In this document: positions 1-5,312 of the stretch, piece by piece
Layout of the letters: the number at the start of each line of letters is the position of its first letter
Numbering within the stretch: the first letter of the stretch is position 1
The notes under the pieces: generated by a model
The model's database searches: none
What the model was told of the DNA's origin: nothing
Seen by the model: the letters and a program-made list of their open reading frames with translations, nothing else
Made by a program: the position numbers and the translations under genes
Origin: Bacteroidales bacterium UBA4417
GTDB lineage: Bacteria; Bacteroidota; Bacteroidia; Bacteroidales; UBA4417
DNA length: 5,315 nt
Assembly (NCBI GenBank): GCA_002389705.1
Contig: DGQJ01000229.1
Coordinates: 1 to 5,315 of the forward strand
Direction: 5' to 3'

Positions 1-785
1 AGAATGGCATCACTGGTATTTGCCGACTGGGTGGTAAAAAACGAAAGGGTAAATATGAGACAAAGGGTGCGGATAAAAATATCTTTGTTTACATGAAAAA
101 ACCGGATGATAGCTTTGCCGTTGAGCGCTTCGGCAAAATTGATATGTTTACCTAATTTCGGCCAATAGAACGAAAGCAGAAACATGCCCAGCAGTAACCC
201 GCCATACTGGCTGATAACATTGGCCCAGGCCACACCATTGCTGCCCAGGCCAAGAACTTTTATAAAAACAAGACTTAACAATACATTGAGCAAGTTAACA
301 CTGATAGAAAGTATCATCGGTAACCTGGCATTCTGCATTCCGATAAACCAGCCAATAAGGGCGTAAATAAACAGCGTGGCAGGTGCGGCATAAATACGGA
401 TATTAAAATATTGTTTTGCCAGGAATTCAACGTCAGCACTTCCGTGTACCAGGCTAAATGCCGCCCAGCTTAGTGGCCATTGAACCAGGATCAGGAACAG
501 GCCACCACCCAATGCGGTTGCAACCGAACGAACCAGGATATTCCCCGCTTCGGCGAAATTTCGCTGTCCGTAAGCCTGGGCCGTGAAACCACTGGTACCC
601 ATGCGTAAAAACCCGAATGCCCAGAAAATAAAACTGAATATCATTCCGCCCAGAGCCACAGCGCCAACATATTTCGCCGAGCCCAGGTGCCCCATAAGGC
701 CAAGATCGACCATAGCCAGCAAAGGAATGGTAATATTGGTTACAATATTTGGAATGGCAAGGCGTAAGATCCGGCGGTTGAGCAA
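1..785 (-). CDS. MATE-family (DinF/NorM-like) multidrug or cation antiporter, N-terminal part, truncated by window edge
   Basis: The reverse strand reads openly from a TTG at 785-783 to the left edge, giving 261 full codons plus a partial Leu codon. MATE proteins are inner-membrane Na+ or H+ antiporters of about 440-450 residues that export cationic drugs and toxic metabolites; what is visible is the first six-helix lobe and the start of helix 7. By eye, hydrophobic segments lie near residues 9-27, 43-60, 84-103, 128-150, 156-178, 185-207 and 237-252. Family-like motifs are AIPNIVTNITIPLLAMVD with an Asp in helix 1 (residue 27), GHLGSAKYVGAVALG, RMGTSGFTAQAYGQ, and IGWFIGMQNARLPM followed by a second Asn/Leu-rich helix. 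In-frame stops (TAA at 791-789 and others upstream) rule out an earlier start, and no ATG precedes helix 1, so TTG is the only usual start. The gene diverges from the DUF4290 gene. Family is firm; DinF-like subfamily and substrate are inference. Confidence 0.9.
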   Translation of the reverse strand, partial: MLNRRILRLAIPNIVTNITIPLLAMVDLGLMGHLGSAKYVGAVALGGMIFSFIFWAFGFLRMGTSGFTAQAYGQRNFAEAGNILVRSVATALGGGLFLILVQWPLSWAAFSLVHGSADVEFLAKQYFNIRIYAAPATLFIYALIGWFIGMQNARLPMILSISVNLLNVLLSLVFIKVLGLGSNGVAWANVISQYGGLLLGMFLLSFYWPKLGKHINFAEALNGKAIIRFFHVNKDIFIRTLCLIFTLSFFTTQSANTSDAI

Positions 786-806
786 AATTTACTGTTTTTA
801 TCAGTG

Positions 807-814
807 CAAAGATG
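807..814 (-). promoter_or_regulatory. Candidate Bacteroidota -7 element for the MATE gene
   Basis: On the minus strand this reads CATCTTTG followed by C, one mismatch from the Bacteroidota -7 consensus TAnnTTTG. It sits 21 bases upstream of the TTG start, so a short leader would result. I see no clear -33 TTG at the expected distance, so this is a weak call resting on one box and its position. Confidence 0.35.
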
Positions 815-874
815 GCATTTTTTATTCAAGGCCATAACCGGGCAGCGCTGAACATTGGTGGCATAACATGATTA

Positions 875-884
875 TATCCGGATA
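875..884. repeat. 10-bp perfect palindrome TATCCGGATA
   Basis: The sequence TATCCGGATA equals its own reverse complement and lies about 90 bp upstream of the MATE start in the divergent region. Dimeric repressors often bind such sites, but a 10-bp palindrome can also arise by chance and no second copy is seen in the window. A regulatory role is inference. Confidence 0.4.
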
Positions 885-921
885 CCATTGATAATAACAA
901 CCGGCCGAAATCGCACTTCGT

Positions 922-949
922 AAAATTCAAGACCGCATTATTGAATTTT
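922..949. repeat. 9-bp inverted repeat with 10-base spacer in the divergent intergenic region
   Basis: AAAATTCAA (922-930) and TTGAATTTT (941-949) are exact reverse complements separated by GACCGCATTA. The arms contain a single C:G pair, so an RNA hairpin would be weak. As DNA it looks like a two-half-site operator, with arm centres 19 bp apart, placed between divergent genes. The bound protein is unknown. Confidence 0.45.
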
Positions 950-1021
950 TATAATTAGCCCAAAAACGAAACAACTACAAAAAAGAGCTTAAAATACTGA
1001 AAAATAAATTAAAAATAATAT

Positions 1022-1029
1022 TACCTTTG
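1022..1029 (+). promoter_or_regulatory. Candidate distal promoter (-7 box) upstream of DUF4290
   Basis: TACCTTTG followed by C is an exact match to the Bacteroidota -7 consensus TAnnTTTG and follows a very A/T-rich stretch. No clear TTG -33 box is present at the usual spacing; CTG at 997-999 is the nearest. If used, the DUF4290 transcript would carry a leader of roughly 160 bases. Confidence 0.45.
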
Positions 1030-1171
1030 CCCCAGTTTCAGGAAGATTCTCCCCGGATTTTTTTATACCTCATAAATATTTTCTGCAAGCCGGCATTAAG
1101 GCCAGGCAACAACAACACCGATTTCAACAGCCTCATTTTAAGTGCATTTAAACATATGGGCCTGTAATCAT

Positions 1172-1179
1172 TATTTTAG
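1172..1179 (+). promoter_or_regulatory. Candidate proximal promoter (-7 box) of DUF4290
   Basis: TATTTTAG followed by C differs from TAnnTTTG at one position and ends 15 bases before the ATG at 1195, a placement common in Bacteroidota with short leaders. TTTA at 1147-1150 could be a poor -33 element. This competes with the better-matching box at 1022-1029. Confidence 0.35.
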
Positions 1180-1194
1180 CAAACCATTCACAGT

Positions 1195-1860
1195 ATGGAA
1201 TACAATACCACACGCGGCGAAATGAAGATTTCCGAATACGGAAGAAATATTCAGAACATGATTCTTTATATTGCATCTCTTCCCGACCGCGAACAGCGAA
1301 ACAAGCTCACCGCCACACTTGTCAATATTCTGGCAATCATGAATCCCGACATGCGCGACCAGGTGGATATCAAACATAAACTTTACGACCATGTACACTT
1401 GATGTCGAATTTCACCCTCGACATTGATTCACCATACCCGGTGCCACCACGCCCCGAGGAAGCACCCAGGCCAGCCCGGGTTCCATATACCCAGGAAAAC
1501 ATCAAACTGAGGCCCTATGGGAAATACATGCAGCGCATGATCGAAAAAGCCGTTCAATACCCTGACGGGGAAGAGAAGGATGAGTTGGTTAAAACCCTGG
1601 CCAACAACCTGAAGAAAATGTACCTGAACTGGAACCGCGACTCGGTAAACGATGAATTGATTCACGAACACCTGAGCCTGCTGTCGGGAACAAAACTGAA
1701 GCTCCGCGATGACGATCGCCTGCATTCCACAACCGATATCCTGAAGGCGAATAAACAACTTCCCGACAAACAAAAACAGCCTTTTAAACGCCGCAAATTC
1801 TCGGGTAAGAAAAACGACAACAACAACAACGGTCGCCAGAAAAAATACGGCAAATCGTAA
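1195..1860 (+). CDS. DUF4290 family protein, function unknown, with internal duplication and basic Asn-rich tail
   Basis: The 221-residue product begins MEYNTTRGEMKISEYGRNIQ, which I recognise as the start of the Bacteroidota DUF4290 family. The family has no established function that I know of. There is no signal peptide or membrane segment, so it should be cytoplasmic; much of it looks helical. Two diverged copies of a 61-residue unit align without gaps at an offset of 93 residues (11-71 and 104-164), joined by a Pro-rich linker (about 79-97, PYPVPPRPEEAPRPARVP). The last 25 or so residues are Lys/Arg-rich with an Asn run (residues 197-221), suggesting a disordered, possibly nucleic-acid-binding tail. 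It lies 163 bp upstream of murA on the same strand, a pairing I recall from other Bacteroidota. No ATG lies in frame just upstream, and the family N-terminus fits this start. Link to cell-wall synthesis is inference from position only. Confidence 0.88.
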   Translation: MEYNTTRGEMKISEYGRNIQNMILYIASLPDREQRNKLTATLVNILAIMNPDMRDQVDIKHKLYDHVHLMSNFTLDIDSPYPVPPRPEEAPRPARVPYTQENIKLRPYGKYMQRMIEKAVQYPDGEEKDELVKTLANNLKKMYLNWNRDSVNDELIHEHLSLLSGTKLKLRDDDRLHSTTDILKANKQLPDKQKQPFKRRKFSGKKNDNNNNGRQKKYGKS

Positions 1861-1927
1861 GATTTATTAAAGCAATCCTTTGTTTTAGCATACTTCACCT
1901 AAGGCTGCCCGGTCTTTTACTTCATCA

Positions 1928-1946
1928 TTTTTATTGCTGATAAAAA
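1928..1946. repeat. 7-bp A/T inverted repeat between DUF4290 and murA
   Basis: TTTTTAT (1928-1934) and ATAAAAA (1940-1946) are exact reverse complements around the five-base loop TGCTG. Only A:T pairs form the stem, so it is not a convincing terminator. It may be a DNA site ahead of the murA promoter or a chance feature of AT-rich intergenic DNA. Confidence 0.3.
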
Positions 1947-1972
1947 GGAAATAATTCTTTTCCGGGGAGAGG

Positions 1973-2001
1973 TTGTGGCTAACGCATTTTTTTTAATTTC
2001 G
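1973..2001 (+). promoter_or_regulatory. Candidate murA promoter (-33 TTG, -7 TAATTTCG)
   Basis: TTG at 1973-1975 and TAATTTCG at 1994-2001 are 18 bases apart, close to the Bacteroidota -33/-7 arrangement (TTG, about 19 bases, TAnnTTTG), with one mismatch in the -7 box. The box ends 22 bases before the murA ATG. It would let murA be transcribed independently of DUF4290, although readthrough is possible because no clear terminator separates them. Confidence 0.5.
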
Positions 2002-2023
2002 GCAAAGATATTAACCCGATACC

Positions 2024-3328
2024 ATGAGTTCGTTCGAAATACAAGGCGGCCTTCAGCTGAACGGCAGCATTACCCCGCAAGGTGCAAAAAATGAAGCATT
2101 ACAGATACTTTGCGCTGTGCTGCTCACACCCGAAGCAGTTACTGTTAACAACATTCCAGATATACTCGATGTTAATAAACTCATCGAACTACTGGGCGCC
2201 ATGGGGGTGCAGGTAACCAAAAACGGACCCGGCAGTTACACCTTTAAAGCCGAAAGTGTTGATATCGGTTATATGGAAACCGAAGAATTCCGCAAACAGG
2301 CTTCGAGTCTCCGTGGATCAGTGATGATACTTGGCCCCATGCTGGCGCGCTTTGGCAAAGGCAGCATCCCGAAACCCGGAGGCGATAAAATCGGGCGCCG
2401 AAGGCTGGATACTCATTTTATCGGGCTGCAAAAACTTGGCGCCACCTTCGATTTCGATTCGAAAAAAGGATTTACCCGCGTTACGGCCCAGAAACTGAAA
2501 GGAACTTATATGCTCCTCGATGAGGCATCCGTAACCGGCACGGCAAACATACTAATGGCCGCTGCACTTGCCGAAGGCAAAACCACTATTTTTAACGCCG
2601 CCTGCGAACCTTACCTGGTACAACTCAGCGAAATGCTGGTACGCATGGGTGCAAAAATTGAAGGCATAGGCTCTAACCTGTTGAAAGTGGAAGGTGTTGA
2701 TGTTCTGAAAGGTACCACCCACACCTTGCTTCCCGATATGATTGAAGTTGGCAGCTTTATCGGCCTGGCAGCCATGACCCGCAGCGATATTACCATTTGC
2801 AATGTGAACTATCCCGCCCTGGGCATCATTCCTGATGTTTTCCGTAAACTGGGTATCATCATCGAACACCAGGGTGATAATATTCACATCCCTGCACAGG
2901 ATCACTACGAAGTAGAATCGTTTATGGATGGCGGCATTATGACCATTTCGGACGCGCCATGGCCGGGTTTTACCCCGGACCTGATCAGCGTAGTGCTTGT
3001 AACAGCCGTGCAGGCCAAAGGCAGTGTGCTGGTACACCAGAAGATGTTCGAAAGCAGGTTGTTTTTTGTGGATAAACTTATTGATATGGGTGCACAGATT
3101 ATTCTTTGTGACCCTCACCGAGCCACGGTAATAGGACTGAACCGCGAACAGAAGCTGCGCGGCATCCGTATGTCGTCGCCCGATATCAGGGCCGGCGTTG
3201 CACTGCTGATTGCAGCCTTGTCGGCAAAAGGAACCAGTATCATCGACAATATCGACCAGATTGACCGCGGCTACCAGGATATCGATGGCCGGCTTAATGC
3301 CATCGGAGCGCAGATAAGAAGGGTGTAA
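2024..3328 (+). CDS. murA: UDP-N-acetylglucosamine 1-carboxyvinyltransferase (MurA), Asp active-site variant
   Basis: MurA transfers enolpyruvate from phosphoenolpyruvate to UDP-GlcNAc in the cytoplasm, the first committed step of peptidoglycan synthesis. The product is 434 residues, slightly longer than E. coli MurA (419), with the two-lobed EPSP-synthase-like fold spanning the whole length. Residues matching E. coli landmarks are Lys22 in GAKNEAL, Arg97 (R91), Arg126 (R120), Asp319 in PGFTPDL (D305) and Arg389 in DIRAG (R397). The active-site loop reads PGGDKIGRRRLDTH, so residue 121 (codon GAT, 2384-2386) is Asp where E. coli has Cys115. Asp at this place is known in natural MurA enzymes, for example of Mycobacterium tuberculosis and Chlamydia, which stay active but are not alkylated by fosfomycin. 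The C-terminus IDRGYQDIDGRLNAIGAQI is typical. MSSFEIQGG fits the family start. It follows DUF4290 and ends before a strong terminator. Confidence 0.97.
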   Translation: MSSFEIQGGLQLNGSITPQGAKNEALQILCAVLLTPEAVTVNNIPDILDVNKLIELLGAMGVQVTKNGPGSYTFKAESVDIGYMETEEFRKQASSLRGSVMILGPMLARFGKGSIPKPGGDKIGRRRLDTHFIGLQKLGATFDFDSKKGFTRVTAQKLKGTYMLLDEASVTGTANILMAAALAEGKTTIFNAACEPYLVQLSEMLVRMGAKIEGIGSNLLKVEGVDVLKGTTHTLLPDMIEVGSFIGLAAMTRSDITICNVNYPALGIIPDVFRKLGIIIEHQGDNIHIPAQDHYEVESFMDGGIMTISDAPWPGFTPDLISVVLVTAVQAKGSVLVHQKMFESRLFFVDKLIDMGAQIILCDPHRATVIGLNREQKLRGIRMSSPDIRAGVALLIAALSAKGTSIIDNIDQIDRGYQDIDGRLNAIGAQIRRV

Positions 3329-3375
3329 CCATTGCCGGCTCTCCATCCGGAATGCTTCCTTCCCATGTAACACAC

Positions 3376-3415
3376 TCTGCCAAAATGGCCCTGATTTTGG
3401 AATGGCAGATTTTTT
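3376..3415 (+). terminator. Intrinsic terminator after murA
   Basis: TCTGCCA (3376-3382) pairs with TGGCAGA (3403-3409), directly followed by six Ts (3410-3415). A second stem, CCAAAAT (3380-3386) with ATTTTGG (3394-3400), and a small one, GCCA/TGGC (3379-3389), use overlapping bases, so the fold may be branched or have alternatives. The T-run lies only on the plus side, so the terminator is read rightward and closes the DUF4290-murA block. Confidence 0.8.
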
Positions 3416-3444
3416 GATGTAACAGACGTACTCCCGGAAAAAAT

Positions 3445-3469
3445 CTTCATCCATGAAAATTAGATGAAG
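3445..3469. repeat. 7-bp inverted repeat upstream of grpE
   Basis: CTTCATC (3445-3451) and GATGAAG (3463-3469) are exact reverse complements with an 11-base spacer. A tighter overlapping pair, TTCAT-CC-ATGAA (3446-3457), shares the left arm, because ATGAA occurs twice. It lies 41 bp before the grpE start, where an operator for a heat-shock regulator would be expected. It does not resemble CIRCE, so the regulator, if any, is unknown. Confidence 0.4.
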
Positions 3470-3510
3470 CTTAAATTATTTTATACCACTGATTACCAGA
3501 AATTTGAAAA

Positions 3511-4101
3511 ATGTTTAATCGCATGAAGCAGAAAAAAAATACCGAGAAAGCCGAAAAGAAAACCGAAGGCGAAATCGTAACTGACAATATTGCAGAACAA
3601 AATGCAACAGTTGCGCCCGAACAGGAAGAAGCACCTGCCACCCCTAAAGTTTACACGGAAGAGGAATACCAACTCAAAGTAAACGAACTGAACGACAAAT
3701 ACCTGCGGCTATATTCTGAATTCGACAATTTCCGCAAACGCACGCTGAAGGAAAAAATTGACCTGAGCCGCACTGCTTCGGAGGAAGTGATAAAAGAGCT
3801 GTTGCCTGTGCTCGATGATTTCGACAGGGCCCTGGCCTCAATGGAAGCCACGGATAAGGTAGAAGCCGTTAAGGAAGGAGTTCAGCTGATTCATGCCAAA
3901 ATGAAGTCAATTTTTACTTCAAAAGGTTTAAAGGAAATCAGAAGTATTGGTGAGGATTTCAATACCGATTTCCATGAAGCCATCACCAGCATTCCTGCGC
4001 CAACGGAAGAACTGAAAAACAAGGTTGTGGATGAAATCCAGAAAGGTTACCTGCTTCACGATAAGGTAATCAGGTTTTCGAAGGTAATTACCGGAAGCTG
4101 A
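3511..4101 (+). CDS. grpE: GrpE, nucleotide exchange factor of DnaK
   Basis: GrpE is the cytoplasmic dimeric co-chaperone that releases ADP from DnaK and so restarts the substrate-folding cycle. The product has 196 residues, the usual family length. Residues 1-50 are charged and of low complexity (Lys/Glu-rich), expected to be disordered. Residues about 50-100 form the long dimerising helix (YLRLYSEFDNFRKRTLKEK is the conserved core). The C-terminal beta domain holds the GrpE signature from about residue 150: FNTDFHEAIT, then VVDEIQKGYLLHDKVIRFSKVIT. The start at 3511 is preceded by A-rich sequence (GAAATTTGAAAA) as is usual for Bacteroidota; Met5 (3523) is a possible alternative start and would cost only four residues. 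It follows the murA terminator by 95 bp and precedes dnaJ by 62 bp, so it is the likely first gene of a grpE-dnaJ unit. I could not identify a clear promoter. Confidence 0.97.
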   Translation: MFNRMKQKKNTEKAEKKTEGEIVTDNIAEQNATVAPEQEEAPATPKVYTEEEYQLKVNELNDKYLRLYSEFDNFRKRTLKEKIDLSRTASEEVIKELLPVLDDFDRALASMEATDKVEAVKEGVQLIHAKMKSIFTSKGLKEIRSIGEDFNTDFHEAITSIPAPTEELKNKVVDEIQKGYLLHDKVIRFSKVITGS

Positions 4102-4114
4102 TAACTACATAAGT

Positions 4115-4137
4115 AAAGCCGTGGTTAGCGGTTTTTT
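4115..4137 (+). terminator. Weak hairpin plus T-run between grpE and dnaJ (possible attenuator)
   Basis: AAAGCCG (4115-4121) pairs with CGGTTTT (4129-4135) through three G:C pairs, one G:T wobble and three A:T pairs, with loop TGGTTAG. The six-T run (4132-4137) is partly inside the stem. The hairpin is too weak for full termination by eye, so partial readthrough into dnaJ is likely; its role in setting the grpE to dnaJ ratio is inference. Confidence 0.45.
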
Positions 4138-4163
4138 AAACAACTTTACAACAAAAAGATACC

Positions 4164-5312
4164 GTGACTAAACGAGATTATTACGAAATATTAGGTGTAT
4201 CGCGCAATGCCGGTGATGCTGAACTCAAAAAAGCATATCGCCAGATGGCGCTCAAGTACCACCCCGATAAAAACCCGAATAACAAGGAAGCCGAAGATAA
4301 ATTTAAGGAAGCTGCCGAAGCTTACGAAGTGTTGAGCGATCCTGAAAAACGCCAGCGTTACGACCAGTTTGGCCATGATGGCCTGCGCAACGGCGGAGGT
4401 GGCGGGTTCAGCGGCGGCGGAATGAATATGGAAGATATCTTCAGCCATTTCGGCGATATTTTCGGCGGGGCTTTTGGAGGCAGCTTTGGCGGAAGCCAGC
4501 AGCGTGGTGGCCGCCGGGTAAACCGTGGTACCAACCTGCGGGTGAAAGTTCGTTTAACACTCGAGGAAATTAACACCGGGGTTGAAAAGAAAATAAAAGT
4601 CAACAAATATATTTCTTGCAGCCACTGTAAAGGCTCAGGTGCCGAAGGTGGCTCAGCGTATTCCACCTGCCAGACCTGCCGCGGCACCGGACAGGTTACC
4701 CGCGTTACCAATACTTTCCTGGGCCAGATGCAAACCTCATCAACCTGCCCTACCTGCAGCGGCGAAGGCCAGATTATACAGCATAAATGCGTTCATTGCG
4801 CTGGCAACGGGGTCATAAAGGGTGAAGATGTGATCAGCATCGATATTCCTGCAGGCGTTTCGGATGGCATACAACTTTCGGTAAACGGGAAAGGAAATGC
4901 TGCCGCACGCGGCGGAGTTCCCGGCGACCTGATTATACAAATTGAGGAAATACCGCACGAAACCCTGCACCGCGAAGGCAATAACCTGTTGTACGACCTC
5001 TATATCAGTTTCCCTGATGCAGCGCTGGGCAGTTCAGTCGACATACCAACCCTCGAGGGCAAAGCACGTATTAAAATCGAACCCGGCACCCAGGGCGGGC
5101 GTATGCTCCGGCTAAAAGGCAAAGGGCTACCATCCATAAATTCGTATGGCAAAGGCGACCTGCTGGTAACCATTAATGTTTGGACTCCCCGAAACCTGAG
5201 CCGCAGGGAAAAAGAACTGCTCGAAGAGCTGCAGAGTGCCGACAACTTTAAACCCAATCCCAATTCGCGCGATAAGGGATTTTTCGACCGGATGCGCGAA
5301 TATTTCCAGTAA
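4164..5312 (+). CDS. dnaJ: DnaJ, type I Hsp40 co-chaperone, GTG start
   Basis: DnaJ binds unfolded proteins, delivers them to DnaK and stimulates DnaK ATPase in the cytoplasm. The 382-residue product has every class I part: J domain (about 4-70) with the HPD motif at 33-35 (KYHPDKNP); Gly/Phe-rich region (about 76-117); zinc-binding domain with four complete CxxCxGxG motifs at 152-159 (CSHCKGSG), 169-176 (CQTCRGTG), 195-202 (CPTCSGEG) and 209-216 (CVHCAGNG); and the C-terminal substrate-binding domains (to about 345), with GDLIIQI and GDLLVTI strands, ending in a charged tail. The start is GTG at 4164: an in-frame TAA lies at 4137-4139 and the next Met (residue 28) is inside the J domain. Upstream sequence is A-rich (ACAAAAAGAT) without a clear Shine-Dalgarno. 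It is paired with grpE 62 bp upstream; dnaK is not in the window. The gene ends three bases before the window edge. Confidence 0.98.
   Translation: MTKRDYYEILGVSRNAGDAELKKAYRQMALKYHPDKNPNNKEAEDKFKEAAEAYEVLSDPEKRQRYDQFGHDGLRNGGGGGFSGGGMNMEDIFSHFGDIFGGAFGGSFGGSQQRGGRRVNRGTNLRVKVRLTLEEINTGVEKKIKVNKYISCSHCKGSGAEGGSAYSTCQTCRGTGQVTRVTNTFLGQMQTSSTCPTCSGEGQIIQHKCVHCAGNGVIKGEDVISIDIPAGVSDGIQLSVNGKGNAAARGGVPGDLIIQIEEIPHETLHREGNNLLYDLYISFPDAALGSSVDIPTLEGKARIKIEPGTQGGRMLRLKGKGLPSINSYGKGDLLVTINVWTPRNLSRREKELLEELQSADNFKPNPNSRDKGFFDRMREYFQ

Larger units (their letters stand above)
786..1194. other. Divergent intergenic region between MATE gene and DUF4290 gene
   Basis: This 409-bp stretch has no credible coding frame on either strand. 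It is AT-rich, most strongly at about 940-1023. It holds candidate promoter boxes for the leftward MATE gene and the rightward DUF4290 gene, a 10-bp palindrome at 875-884 and a 9-bp inverted repeat at 922-949. I see no tRNA-like or recognisable structured RNA in it. The only ATG shortly before the DUF4290 start on the plus strand (1156) is closed after three codons. Confidence 0.8.

Noticed and set aside
740..835. Minus-strand ATG at 835-833 as the MATE start through a frameshift
   Set aside because: This frame gives only 31 residues with no MATE similarity before a stop at 742-740, while the family-like sequence is fully continuous from the TTG at 785, so no frameshift is needed.
583..837. 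84-codon plus-strand open frame (and a 60-codon one at 184-366)
   Set aside because: Both lie antisense to the MATE gene, whose reverse-strand translation is continuous and family-like; these are shadow frames.
1030..1194. Small RNA gene or small peptide gene in the long leader before DUF4290
   Set aside because: No open frame beyond a few codons and no strong hairpin plus T-run is visible; the T-run at about 1059-1065 lacks a preceding G/C stem.
1429..1773. 114-codon minus-strand open frame inside DUF4290
   Set aside because: It is antisense to a gene with a recognised family N-terminus and a clear internal duplication; no motif supports it.
1861..1920. Terminator directly after DUF4290
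   Set aside because: Only 3-4 bp stems (such as AAAG/CTTT before GTTTT) can be drawn, too weak to call.
2552..3454. 300-codon open frame on the minus strand opposite murA and its downstream region
   Set aside because: It is antisense to a clearly conserved murA, its translation is rich in Cys, His and Gln with no recognisable motif, and it runs across the murA terminator. It is a by-product of murA codon usage.
3416..3510. CIRCE element (HrcA operator) upstream of grpE
   Set aside because: I looked for TTAGCACTC-N9-GAGTGCTAA or a close variant here and in the grpE-dnaJ gap and found none.
4358..4711. 117-codon minus-strand open frame opposite dnaJ, Pro-rich
   Set aside because: The proline runs are the complement of the DnaJ Gly-rich region and zinc motifs; it is a shadow.
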